From an uncultured Bacteroidota bacterium (lineage in GTDB: Bacteria > Bacteroidota > Bacteroidia > Bacteroidales > P3): a stretch of DNA of 64,000 nt. The stretch's first letter is position 1. Every line of letters starts with the position of its first letter. Positions 53,705 through 61,718 of this stretch are shown here, in pieces. The position numbers and the translations under genes were made by a program. The notes below the pieces were generated by a model, which made no database searches, was not told where the DNA came from, and was given only the letters and a program-made list of their open reading frames with translations. The stretch is taken from positions 111,075 to 175,074 of the forward strand of contig CACYJU010000009.1 in the NCBI GenBank assembly GCA_902774845.1, written 5' to 3'.

Positions 53705-54304
53705 TTAGAAGTCGAATTCCACTTTCACTGGTTCGTCGCTGCCTTCGGGAGCGGTGAAGTAGCCTTTCTTCTGGAAACCGCTTATGCCAGCCACGATGTT
53801 GTTGGGGAAGCGACGGAGCGACTTGTTGTATTCGGCTACGGCGTCGTTGAACTTAGCACGCTCGGTGGCGATGCGGTTCTCCGTACCCTCAAGCTGCACC
53901 TGCAGGTCCTGGAATCCTTTGGTTGCAGTCAGTTCGGGATAGCGCTCGACGATGACATTCAATCCGCGGCTGAGGGCGCCGGTGAGGTTGTCCTGAGCTT
54001 TCTGGAACTGTGCGACGTTCTCCTCGGTGAGGTTGTTGGCGTCCACCTGCACAGAGGTAGCCTTGGCGCGAGCCTCGATGACTTCGGTGAGGGTTCCCTT
54101 CTCATAGTTGGCTGCACCCTGAACGGTGGCTACCAGCTGAGGGATGAGGTCAGCACGACGTTTGTAGACGTTCTCCACCTGGCTCCAGGCGTTGGAGACA
54201 TTCTCTTCGCCGTTGACGAGTTTGTTGTACACTCCGACACCCCAGAGGATGCCGATGGCGACGACCGCCACGATTGCAATGATAATTAAAGTTCCTTTTT
54301 TCAT
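53705..54304 (-). CDS. LemA family protein
   Basis: The ATG at 54304 gives 199 aa; the longer frame reads through the repeat array and is rejected. One N-terminal transmembrane segment (about 5-25) is followed by the LemA core NKLVNGEENVSNAWSQVENVYKRRADLIPQLV and helices including RYPELTATKGFQDLQVQLEGTENRI. LemA is a coiled, mostly cytoplasmic or periplasmic helical protein of unknown function that usually pairs with TPM proteins. Confidence 0.93.
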   Translation of the reverse strand: MKKGTLIIIAIVAVVAIGILWGVGVYNKLVNGEENVSNAWSQVENVYKRRADLIPQLVATVQGAANYEKGTLTEVIEARAKATSVQVDANNLTEENVAQFQKAQDNLTGALSRGLNVIVERYPELTATKGFQDLQVQLEGTENRIATERAKFNDAVAEYNKSLRRFPNNIVAGISGFQKKGYFTAPEGSDEPVKVEFDF

Positions 54305-54339
54305 GTGTTTATTTGTTGATATGTTTATACGTTGATAGG

Positions 54340-54421
54340 TTGAAATGGTGTAAGGGTGTAATGGTGTAAAGGTGTATAGGTGTAAGGGTGTAAAGGTGTA
54401 TTGGTGTAAGGGTGTTATGGT
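54340..54421. repeat. GGTGTAA array between lytTR and lemA genes
   Basis: Same units as 53394-53699. GGTGTTATGG at its end supplies the stop codon of the LytTR regulator. Confidence 0.9.
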
Positions 54422-55116
54422 TCCTGCCATTTGTTTGACACGGGTATTGACTCGCCACCTATTATTATATGGCTTTTGTCGAAGCTGGTTATCTCCGAAG
54501 TCCTGACGATATGCGATTTGTGCACACGGGCAAACTGGTCGGCCGGCAGCATGTCGAGTATGTTCTTCATGCGCATGAGGGTGAGCGTCATGCTTCCGTC
54601 GCGGCGGATGATCTTCACGTAGTCGCCCAATCCCTCGATGCGGAGTATGTCCGGTATGGGTATGTTCACCGTCTGGCGGTCCACCTTCACCTGCAGTACC
54701 GGGGCGGCTTGCACCTCGCGCAGCAGCTCTTCGGCTTGGCTCGCTTTCGCCTCTTTCTCAAACCAGTCGCGGGCTTTCTCGGCCGAAGCGAGGAAGTCGG
54801 GATAGCTTATGGGTTTGAGCAGGTAGTCGAGTGCGTTGACCTTGAATCCGTCGAGGGCATAGCGCGAGTAGGCGGTGGTGAAGATGACCTTGGTCGACTG
54901 AGGTATCTGGCGCGAGAGTTCGATGCCGTTGATCTGAGGCATCTGGATGTCCGAGAAGATGAGCATCGGAAGGTCGCCGCGCTTGAGGTCGACCATGAAG
55001 AGTTCGGCGTCGAGATAACCCCGCTTCAGCTCCAGGAAGGGAGTGCGCTCCACGTACGACTCGATGAGCTGTAGAGCCAGCGGTTCGTCCTCGATTATCG
55101 AACAGGTTATCTTCAT
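54415..55116 (-). CDS. LytTR-family response regulator
   Basis: 233 aa. Receiver domain residues 1-125 with phospho-acceptor D56 (FSDIQMP), T in FTTAY and K in LLKPI; LytTR DNA-binding domain from about 135 (VDRQTVNIPIPDILRIEGLGDYVKI, MKNILDMLPADQFARVHKSHIV). The C-terminus ends SIPVSNKWQEP and its stop lies inside the repeat array, so the last residues may have been replaced. The usual membrane sensor kinase is not adjacent. Confidence 0.93.
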   Translation of the reverse strand: MKITCSIIEDEPLALQLIESYVERTPFLELKRGYLDAELFMVDLKRGDLPMLIFSDIQMPQINGIELSRQIPQSTKVIFTTAYSRYALDGFKVNALDYLLKPISYPDFLASAEKARDWFEKEAKASQAEELLREVQAAPVLQVKVDRQTVNIPIPDILRIEGLGDYVKIIRRDGSMTLTLMRMKNILDMLPADQFARVHKSHIVRTSEITSFDKSHIIIGGESIPVSNKWQEP

Positions 55117-55143
55117 TCCCTTGGAAACGGTTTCTTAATATAA

Positions 55144-55200
55144 GTGACCTGTGATGAGCGCCCCTAATCGGGACACCGTTCACAGGTCACAGTTTTTTTT
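55144..55200. other. 11-bp inverted repeat of the GGTCACA family with T run
   Basis: GTGACCTGTGA (55144-55154) pairs with TCACAGGTCAC (55180-55190) around a 25-nt loop, followed by eight T on the + strand. Flanking genes are on the minus strand, where no U run follows, so it is not an obvious terminator for them. Confidence 0.7.
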
Positions 55201-55209
55201 ATTCACGAA

Positions 55210-56403
55210 TTAGCGTCTGGTCGATTTGTTGGCCGAGGAAGTACCGGCGTTGCGGGTGCCGGTGCTGCTGCTGGCCGACGACTGGCGGGTGGTTGAGCTT
55301 GAGCTCGTGGTGCCGGTCGAGGAGGAACGGGTAGAGGTGGAAGAAGAGGAAGTGGTGGCGCCGCTGCGGCTGCTCGAGGTGGTTGAGGTGGAGCCGGAGT
55401 TGCGGGTTGTGGTCGACGAGCCGCTGTTGGTCTGGCGGGTGGTAGTGGTGGTGCTCTCCTTCGACGAGGTGCCGCTGTTGCGAGTGGTGGTGCCGCTGCT
55501 GGTGTTTGTCTGACGAGAGGTGGAAGCCGACGAAGAGGCGTTGCTGCGACTGTTCGAGGAGGTGTTGGTCGTGGTGCCGCTGTTGCGGGTTGTGCTGCCC
55601 GTGTTGGTGTTCACCGTGCGCTGACCGTCGGCCGACTGCTGTGAGCGGGCAGTGGTGCTGCGCTCGGTCATGATGGTGTTGGGGTTGGCGGTGTTGCCGG
55701 TGGTGCGACGGGCGCTGGCAGACGACGAGGTAGCCATCTGAGTGGGGTTAGCCACGGTGGTGGTGGGGTTGCCTCCACGGGTGTTGCCCAGGTAGCCGTG
55801 ACCGTCGGGAGTCATCGTGCGCGGCATCTCTACGCCAGGAGTGTAGGGCTCGTGGTGGGTTGGGAACGGATCGCTACGATGGCGCATGTAGTAGGGGTGA
55901 TAGTTATAGGGGTTGTGACCAGTGTAGGGGTGATGCCAGCCCGGCTGGTGGATGTCGTAGTGGTAGGTGTAGAGGAATCCGGGAGCGTGGAATCGACGCT
56001 GGAACGGACGGTAGGGAGGCATCATCCAGCTGAAGCGAGGCAGCGGACGGGCATAGCGGAAGCGCAGCGTGGTGGCGGCACTGTACATGCGGGAGCCGGT
56101 GCTGTTGTAGAGCCAGATGCATCCGAGGTCGATAGGCATATAGATCTCGTCGCCCGTGTAGGCGTCGAAGCCGTAGAGCCAGATCTCGTAGAACTGCGAG
56201 TTGACCTTCTCGGCCCACACCTCGTTGACGAGCACGTAGGTCTCGATTTCGTCTTCATAGCCGCAGTAGATCATCAGCTCGACCTGAGCGTCGAGATGGC
56301 GGATGGTGCGTTGAGCCTGACTGTAGGTGAAGTAGCGGATCGAGTTTGCCGACACGCTAAAAGCAAGAGCGACAAGCGCTAATGAAAGGAGGATTTTCTT
56401 CAT
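55210..56403 (-). CDS. Exported Ser/Thr-rich low-complexity protein
   Basis: The ATG at 56403 gives 397 aa; the upstream extension crosses the promoter. Signal peptide about 1-20. A folded N-terminal part (about 20-135; RTIRHLDAQVELMIYCGYEDEIETYVLVNEVW region) is followed by an aromatic, His/Pro-rich stretch (RPFQRRFHAPGFLYTYHYDIHQPGWHHPY region, about 140-190) and about 190 residues of Ser/Thr/Asn repeats with TTTRNSG units. No family recognised; it may be surface-exposed. The low-complexity tail is coded by GC-rich degenerate repeats. Confidence 0.75.
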   Translation of the reverse strand: MKKILLSLALVALAFSVSANSIRYFTYSQAQRTIRHLDAQVELMIYCGYEDEIETYVLVNEVWAEKVNSQFYEIWLYGFDAYTGDEIYMPIDLGCIWLYNSTGSRMYSAATTLRFRYARPLPRFSWMMPPYRPFQRRFHAPGFLYTYHYDIHQPGWHHPYTGHNPYNYHPYYMRHRSDPFPTHHEPYTPGVEMPRTMTPDGHGYLGNTRGGNPTTTVANPTQMATSSSASARRTTGNTANPNTIMTERSTTARSQQSADGQRTVNTNTGSTTRNSGTTTNTSSNSRSNASSSASTSRQTNTSSGTTTRNSGTSSKESTTTTTRQTNSGSSTTTRNSGSTSTTSSSRSGATTSSSSTSTRSSSTGTTSSSSTTRQSSASSSTGTRNAGTSSANKSTRR

Positions 56404-56433
56404 AGATCGAAATGATTTAATAGTTTCAAATTG

Positions 56434-56441
56434 CAAAGATA
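56434..56441 (-). promoter_or_regulatory. -7 box TATCTTTG (minus strand)
   Basis: CAAAGATA on the + strand; minus TATCTTTGCA lies 31 bp before the ATG at 56403. Confidence 0.78.
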
Positions 56442-56458
56442 CGATTTTTTTCAATAAT

Positions 56459-56498
56459 TGAAAAACAAAGGGCACCCCAGTCAAGGAGTGCCTTTGTT
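56459..56498 (-). terminator. Rho-independent terminator (minus strand)
   Basis: Read on the minus strand, AACAAAGGCACTCC (56498-56485) pairs with GGGGTGCCCTTTGTT (56478-56464) with small bulges, then TTTTTC. It ends the 57281-56541 gene. Confidence 0.82.
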
Positions 56499-56540
56499 CG
56501 TGCCCGCACAGGGCTGATGGGCTGGCGCGGTTGGGGGAGG

Positions 56541-57281
56541 TTAGGGAGTGACGAGGAAGGAGCCGGTTATGATGCCGGTTACATCGAGAGCTTTGGTGCT
56601 GAGAGAGCTGATGAGGACAGCATAAGTGTTGGCATCGAGCGAGAGCGGGTCGTCACCGTTGAGGTTGGAGAGTGGGCCATCCCAGGCGGAGGTGGTGTCG
56701 ACGGTAGAGCCGAAAGCGATACAGTCGTATCGGACAGCATTACCCTTGATGACGGGGAGATCGAGGACTTTTGCGGTTCCGTCGGAGGTGTAGGTTACGG
56801 TGTTAAATCCGATGGGGTTGTCGTTGGCGTCGAAGGCGACAATCTGGTAGGTCACTACCATGCCGTCACGAGCGGTGATGGACTGTGCGACGGAAGTGAA
56901 GACAAGAGAAAGGTCGGCCGGTACGACCTGACGAGTCTTGGCGTTGAAAGCGTTCTCGAAGTCGTAGATGTCGAGGAGCGCGGCATTGTTGTCCACGAAC
57001 TCGGAGGCGTTGAAAGCGACCTGAGTTCCGTTGGCACGGGCAAGTGTGCGGTCGGGCTCGAAACGGACCTGGTTGGCTTCAAGAATGCGTTTCCATAGAG
57101 CACTGAACTGAGTGGCCAGCTTGAATCTAACCCTGGTGTTCATCTGTGCGGATGACTTACGGTCGTTATAGGAGGACGAACGTTCCGAGATTACTTGTTT
57201 TCCGCGCAATACGCTGTAGCGGAAACCACCGATGGAACCTTTCCACTTGGTGGTGATTGGATTAAAAAGAGTTTTTCCCAT
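56541..57281 (-). CDS. DUF6266-like protein
   Basis: 246 aa. The N-terminus MGKTLFNPITTKWKGSIGGF followed by RGKQVISER and a helical AQFSALWKRILEANQ resembles DUF6266 proteins of Bacteroidetes, which often start MGK(x)n-G-GF-G and are near mobile or phage-like genes; the match is from memory. The C-terminal half is beta-rich (VTYQIVAFDANDNPIGFNTVTYTSDG). No signal peptide. The promoter lies 177 bp upstream with a dispersed repeat in the leader. Confidence 0.6.
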   Translation of the reverse strand: MGKTLFNPITTKWKGSIGGFRYSVLRGKQVISERSSSYNDRKSSAQMNTRVRFKLATQFSALWKRILEANQVRFEPDRTLARANGTQVAFNASEFVDNNAALLDIYDFENAFNAKTRQVVPADLSLVFTSVAQSITARDGMVVTYQIVAFDANDNPIGFNTVTYTSDGTAKVLDLPVIKGNAVRYDCIAFGSTVDTTSAWDGPLSNLNGDDPLSLDANTYAVLISSLSTKALDVTGIITGSFLVTP

Positions 57282-57334
57282 AGTGTTTTGAATTTGTTAG
57301 TTTGTTAATGTGGTTTGTTTGTGTTGGTTGTTGG

Positions 57335-57416
57335 TTTGCCTCCCTTCGGGAGTCATTCTGCTTCGGCTCGGAAAAACAAGCGAGCTTGTTCTTCGCTCAC
57401 CTTAATCGCAGAGTTG
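57335..57416 (+). repeat. TTTGCCTCCCTTCGGGAG repeat, left of the VirE island
   Basis: The first 23 bp, including the hairpin CTCCCTTCGGGAG, are identical to 61719-61741. GGCTCGG, AAGC(g/a)AGCTT and AATCGCA follow in the same order in both copies, with variable bases between. Confidence 0.85.
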
Positions 57417-57457
57417 TTTGGTTTTTTGTTGTGCATGCACTGATTCGAATCTGTTTG

Positions 57458-57465
57458 CAAAGGTA
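57458..57465 (-). promoter_or_regulatory. -7 box TACCTTTG (minus strand)
   Basis: CAAAGGTA on the + strand; minus TACCTTTGCA, 177 bp before the 57281 start. Confidence 0.6.
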
Positions 57466-57572
57466 CTAGTGGTTTTCTGTGTGGGAAGTCGTGGAAAGTC
57501 AATAATGGAGCTGAAGGAGCAAGAAAAATCTGTCGTAGACGGAATTTGGGATGGGTAAAGAAATTGACAAAG

Positions 57573-57863
57573 TCATAGAAGGCCGGCTTTCTTCAGTCGG
57601 GCGATGCAAGAGTCGTAGACATCAGTATAGTCAGAGTCGTGGAGGTAGAGCCTGTAGTGACGTTTGAGGTGCCGGGAGACAGCAGAGGGATCGATGTTCA
57701 GCAGGGAGGCTACATAGATGCCGGGATGGTGCAGTACAACCACAAGGGAGAAGCAAACGGCTGTGCGTAGGTCGACAACGCTTGGCTTGTGAGAACCAGT
57801 GGTGCAGAGGAACAGGGGAATGCCCGCCTGGGAAAGGGTTTCGAAAGAGTAGAGTGTGGACAT
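57573..57863 (-). CDS. Small HTH-like protein
   Basis: 96 aa. The central part HHPGIYVASLLNIDPSAVSRHLKRHYR looks like a helix-turn-helix with a recognition helix at PSAVSRHLKRH, somewhat like DnaA domain IV or phage regulators. It has no other domain. It is on the strand opposite to the VirE gene within the island and probably binds DNA; the exact role is unknown. Confidence 0.6.
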   Translation of the reverse strand: MSTLYSFETLSQAGIPLFLCTTGSHKPSVVDLRTAVCFSLVVVLHHPGIYVASLLNIDPSAVSRHLKRHYRLYLHDSDYTDVYDSCIARLKKAGLL

Positions 57864-57956
57864 AGGCTGAGAATGCTTGAATGTGTTAATGATAGAATGC
57901 TTGAGTGATGCTTAAAAGGGGTCGATTTGCTTTGAAGGTTGAAATAGTGGAGGGTG

Positions 57957-58313
57957 TCAGGAGGAGCGGAGCCTGACGTTGAGTTCGGAGGGAAGTAGGA
58001 CTTGTATCTCTTTTATATACAGGTCAAACTTTTTTTTCATCCATGGGAATGTGTCGCTTCCGTACATCATCTTTTCCGTATAGGTTCTGACTGTGCGGAA
58101 GCTTACACCATAAGCCTGCTCAATGATCTCATACTGGATGGAGAAATGGTAGGCAGCGATGAATACAGCATCGGCGATGGCTTGCCGATACCTAGCGCAG
58201 CGCTTGTAGGAAGAGTCTTCGACATCGAAATTGTACTTGTTAAGCACAAAACGACGAATGAATTGAGCCGCAATCGTCTGGTTGTATGTTGTTTGATACG
58301 GAGTGAGAACCAT
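57957..58313 (-). CDS. Small protein with HTH-like C-terminal half
   Basis: The ATG at 58313 gives 118 aa; the longer frame reaches into element C and is rejected. YQTTYNQTIAAQFIRRFVLNKYNFD at the start and EIIEQAYGVSFRTVRTYTEKMMYG in the middle suggest an all-helical regulator with a helix-turn-helix. It points away from the VirE gene. An operator-like palindrome lies about 115 bp upstream. Confidence 0.55.
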   Translation of the reverse strand: MVLTPYQTTYNQTIAAQFIRRFVLNKYNFDVEDSSYKRCARYRQAIADAVFIAAYHFSIQYEIIEQAYGVSFRTVRTYTEKMMYGSDTFPWMKKKFDLYIKEIQVLLPSELNVRLRSS

Positions 58314-58423
58314 TATCCCGATTTTGGCTGCAAAGAAAATACAGAAAAACGAGATAAAAACAAAAACAAATCGGAATATCGGTATAAGTGATTGATTCCC
58401 AGTGAGGGTGATGTATATATTAT

Positions 58424-58442
58424 TAAATTTGCGCGTGCGCAA
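58424..58442 (+). promoter_or_regulatory. TAAATTTG box overlapping palindrome TTGCGCGTGCGCAA
   Basis: TAAATTTG (58424-58431) fits TAnnTTTG, and TTGCGC-GT-GCGCAA (58429-58442) is a 6-bp inverted repeat covering its end, as an operator would. Confidence 0.45.
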
Positions 58443-58527
58443 TGTAAAAAAGATTGACAAACCACTACTTTGGGTGTACTTTACCATTACTTTGCCTGCA
58501 CTTTGAGTGAACTCTGGGTAAGCCAAG

Positions 58528-58675
58528 TGTAGAATGTAGAATGTAGAATGCAAATGCAAAATCGGTGTAAGATGGAGGAAGAATTAAGAAAGGAAAGAAT
58601 ATAAAATAAAAATACCTTGATTTAAAAAGGTAGAAATCGGCGAAACCAATGTCATTCTACATTCTACATTCTACA
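58528..58675 (-). repeat. Long hairpin element C (148 bp)
   Basis: Perfect 23-bp arms (58528-58550 and 58653-58675) are made of three TAGAATG heptamers. The 102-nt AT-rich core, read on the minus strand, shares AGGTATT and TATATTC in the same order with element B. Total length is within 3 bp of A and B; homology of the core is weaker. Confidence 0.75.
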
Positions 58676-58932
58676 ATCGAAAAAAAGTGTTCCTGATGAG
58701 GGTTGAATATCGAAAAAAACGATTTTCAGTCCTCGAGAAATTACTGACGAGTTTTATTTTAATTCTGTCCAATTAAGTATTTGATATATATGATGTTACG
58801 ATTACTTATTATAAATATAATGAAGCTTAGTTGCTTCTAAGACAGGCAGTTGTGAGGAAGTTCGTTTTATTTGTTTTTTTGAAGATGGAGATGTACATAG
58901 TTTTGCGCTCCGAAAAAGGGATTGCCACCGGA

Positions 58933-58940
58933 TAATTTTG
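58933..58940 (+). promoter_or_regulatory. -7 box TAATTTTG
   Basis: TAATTTTG, 41 bp before the ATG at 58981. Confidence 0.55.
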
Positions 58941-58980
58941 AAATATGGATTATGGAGGGTCCGGAGTGGTTGTGAGATTG

Positions 58981-59355
58981 ATGATGAAACAGTCAAATAC
59001 CAAATATATCAAAACTATGGACAAAAGAATGTATCAAATCGCAAAAGAAGGGCGATGGGTCGCTATCGTAGGCGACAAAAGCCAGAAGATGAGAAAAGGC
59101 AAAGCTCTGGTGAACGTAAAGGACAAGGAGTTGATCTTTATGGAGTATGCCAGTGAAGGAGCAAGGAGCCGCGAGGTAGGGCGGACGGCGCACGGCCGGA
59201 TGCGGAGAAAGCCAGACGGCACGTATGGGCTGAACTTCAAATTCCGGATAGACGAGAGGAGTTTAAAGGAGAGCCTTATTTCGGAGATGAGGAGTCTGCT
59301 GAGGACGGAGATCCGAGCCCGGATGGGAATATATACTAAAACGATAACGGATTAA
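58981..59355 (+). CDS. Small basic protein upstream of the VirE/DUF3987 gene
   Basis: From the ATG at 58981 the product has 124 aa (MMKQSNTKYIKTMDKRMYQIAKEGRW start; ATG at 58984 and a later Met are alternatives). It is rich in Lys and Arg, with KMRKGKALVNVKDKELIF and a C-terminal helix LKESLISEMRSLLRTEIRARMG. No family recognised. The stop is 17 bp from the VirE gene start, so both are probably expressed together. Confidence 0.6.
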   Translation: MMKQSNTKYIKTMDKRMYQIAKEGRWVAIVGDKSQKMRKGKALVNVKDKELIFMEYASEGARSREVGRTAHGRMRRKPDGTYGLNFKFRIDERSLKESLISEMRSLLRTEIRARMGIYTKTITD

Positions 59356-59372
59356 CCAAAGCCCAGTTGACA

Positions 59373-61619
59373 ATGAAATTCAGTATTTATACATCAGTGA
59401 AGTCGGCGCATCCGCTGGTTTGCGACCGAAAGACATTCGAAAGCTATATCTACAGCGACGTGGTGAAAGACACTATCGCACGTATAAGAGCGACGGAAGA
59501 CAAAGAGAAGGTGGCTGAGTTGAAGAAACAGCTTCCCGTGGTGACGTGGCAGGCCATGTTCAAGGGTAGGCGGAGAAGTGCGGAGGCACAGCCGAGCGGG
59601 CTGTTCATGCTCGACATCGACCATGTGGAGAATCCCAGCAAGTACTATGCAGAGAAGGTCCTGGACAAGGAAGAATCGTACGGCATAGTGTATGCGGCGG
59701 TGAGTCCGAGCGGGCACGGGATACGGCTGGTGGCAGAGTGCCGTCCAGAGATACCAACGCTATCCGGCAACCAGCATTGGCTTGGAGAGAGCCTCGGAGT
59801 AGACATCGACGAGGTGTGCAAGGACTGGGCCCGATGCTCGTATCTGAGTGACGCAGGGAGCACGCTTTATATGGACTGGAGTCTTTTTGAGCGCGAACCT
59901 AAGGTAAGCCTCGCCCCCCAGACCCCCTCTCCTAAAGGCGAGGGGGAGTCAGATGGTGAGGTTGTAGACCAGAGGGAAGGGCTGTTTGGAGGACAGGAAG
60001 AGTTTCAGGGGTTGAGGTATGCAGTCATAGCCAAGGAATGGCTGAGGATGAACGGAGGAGAGCCGGTGGAAGGGGAACGGAATGCCAAGCTTTACAAGCT
60101 GGCCACAAGGATGCGTTATATCTGCGATTTCAATGAAGCCACCCTGTTGAGGGTCATGCCGAGATATGGACTTGGAGAGGAGGAGATGGTGCGGCTTATA
60201 CACTCAGCGTGCAGTTCGATGCGGTCGGTAAGCATGCCCAAGGATCTGAACGACACGATCGACACCCTACAGAAGATGTCGGCGGATGTGATAGAGGAGG
60301 AAGAGGAAGATCTGGTAGATGAGACCTGTACCGAAAGGGTGCCGCCCCTGCCGCCGGTGTTCAAGGAGTGGTACAACGTGGCGCCAGAGGACTTTAAGGT
60401 GCCGGTGACCCTCTGCCAACTGCCGATACTGGGGACCTTGGGTAGCAGGCTGAGAGCGAGATACCTGGACGGAGAGATGCATTCGCCCAGCTTTCTGGTA
60501 AGTCTGGAGGCACCGCAGGCGAGCGGCAAGAGTTTTGTGAGGAGGATAGTCGACTATGAGCTGGCGGGGCTGAAAAAACACGACGATATGGAGAGGGAGA
60601 AAGAGCGGGAGTATGAGAAGAAGTTAAGAGAGATAAACCTGACGAAGACGAAGGTGACCGTAAAGAACAAGGAAGAGATAATCGGATCGAGACCACAGAC
60701 AATCATCCGATTTGTGCCAGCGACCATGAGTATCACGAAACTCCTGATGCGTACAGCATCGGCCCAAGGGCTTCATTTGTTTGCGGTGAGCGAGGAGATA
60801 GACACGGTGTACAAATCGTTCAAGAGGAGTTTCAGCAGTTACAGCGATGCCCTGCGGTGTGCCTTCGACAATGCCGAGTATGGGCAGGACTATGCGAGCG
60901 AGAACTCTTTTTCAGGGATAGTGAAACTATACTACAACACGCTGTTCTGCGGGACGCCGAACGCCATGAGGCGTTTTTATCCAGATTTGGAAGATGGCTT
61001 GGTGAGCAGGGTGCTGTTTGTGACTTTGGCAGACCAATTCGGCAAGCCGATGCCACAATGGGGCGAGCTGGACGCGAAAGCGAAACAGACGATAGAGATA
61101 AGTATGGAGAGGCTGAATGAGGTGTCGTTGAGTGGAGATGAAGTCCAGCCGTTGCATGAGCTGAAGATGGACTATGTGAACAAGGCATTGGAGGTATGGA
61201 TCAAGAGACAGCAAGCCTTGGCCGTGAAGATGAACGACAGGACAAGAGATGTGTTCTGTCGACGGAGCGCTGTGGTAGGATTCAGGGCGGCGATGTTGGC
61301 ATGGTATCTGTGGAGCGAGAGAAGTACGCCCACGATAAGACGTAATGTATGCGAGTTTGCGGTGTGGGTGGCGAACAACATGTTGAACCAGCACTTGTTG
61401 AGATTCAAGGTGAACGAAATGAGTAGCAACACCTTCTTCGCACATAAGGCATACGAGCAGCTGAAGGACGAGTTCACTGCGGAAGAGCTGAGTCTAGTGA
61501 TGGGCAGAATCGGACTGCGTACATCCATCCGCCAGGTATTATACAAATGGAGACTGCTTGGAGTGGTGGGAGAGAATATCGGGACGAGGGAGAATCCGAA
61601 ATACCGGAAGAAGGACTGA
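59373..61619 (+). CDS. VirE N-terminal (BT4734-like) / DUF3987 protein
   Basis: The ATG at 59373 gives 748 aa. The N-terminal BT4734-like domain (about 1-170) has PSGLFMLDIDHV and AAVSPSGHGIRLVAE, a pattern shared with archaeo-eukaryotic-type primase-like folds. The DUF3987 part has a P-loop-like EAPQASGKSFVRR (about residue 370-383) and a long helical end. Such genes are repeated many times in Bacteroidales genomes in mobile or capsule regions, and are thought to act in replication of mobile DNA; none is proven. A palindromic repeat (59933-59956) inserts QTPSPKGEGES in frame between the two domains. Confidence 0.85.
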   Translation: MKFSIYTSVKSAHPLVCDRKTFESYIYSDVVKDTIARIRATEDKEKVAELKKQLPVVTWQAMFKGRRRSAEAQPSGLFMLDIDHVENPSKYYAEKVLDKEESYGIVYAAVSPSGHGIRLVAECRPEIPTLSGNQHWLGESLGVDIDEVCKDWARCSYLSDAGSTLYMDWSLFEREPKVSLAPQTPSPKGEGESDGEVVDQREGLFGGQEEFQGLRYAVIAKEWLRMNGGEPVEGERNAKLYKLATRMRYICDFNEATLLRVMPRYGLGEEEMVRLIHSACSSMRSVSMPKDLNDTIDTLQKMSADVIEEEEEDLVDETCTERVPPLPPVFKEWYNVAPEDFKVPVTLCQLPILGTLGSRLRARYLDGEMHSPSFLVSLEAPQASGKSFVRRIVDYELAGLKKHDDMEREKEREYEKKLREINLTKTKVTVKNKEEIIGSRPQTIIRFVPATMSITKLLMRTASAQGLHLFAVSEEIDTVYKSFKRSFSSYSDALRCAFDNAEYGQDYASENSFSGIVKLYYNTLFCGTPNAMRRFYPDLEDGLVSRVLFVTLADQFGKPMPQWGELDAKAKQTIEISMERLNEVSLSGDEVQPLHELKMDYVNKALEVWIKRQQALAVKMNDRTRDVFCRRSAVVGFRAAMLAWYLWSERSTPTIRRNVCEFAVWVANNMLNQHLLRFKVNEMSSNTFFAHKAYEQLKDEFTAEELSLVMGRIGLRTSIRQVLYKWRLLGVVGENIGTRENPKYRKKD
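59933..59956 (+). repeat. REP-like palindrome inserted in coding region
   Basis: CCCCCTC (59933-59939) pairs with GAGGGGG (59950-59956), with an inner CC/GG and a TAAA loop. The frame is kept. Confidence 0.8.
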
Positions 61620-61715
61620 TGGAAGAAGTAAGAAGTCTGATGTAAGAAGGAAGATGTGTTAATGCGTTAATGTGTTAGTGATTGAATGCTTGAATGCGAG
61701 AATGCGTGAGTGAAA
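61617..61715 (+). repeat. AAGAAGT, TGTTAATG and TGAATGC tracts after the VirE gene
   Basis: Three of the window's repeat types follow each other directly after the stop codon: gaagtaagaagt units, gtgttaatg units and tgaatgcttgaatgcg units. Confidence 0.85.
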
Positions 61716-61718
61716 AAG

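Larger units (their letters stand above)
58314..58980. other. Divergent non-coding region of the VirE island
   Basis: No gene is supported. It holds a palindrome overlapping a TAAATTTG box (58424-58442), hairpin element C (58528-58675), an AT-rich stretch (58676-58930) and a -7 box at 58933. Confidence 0.8.

Noticed and set aside
55144..55200. Rho-independent terminator on the + strand
   Set aside because: Stem and T run have the right shape, but no + strand gene ends here; kept only as an inverted repeat.
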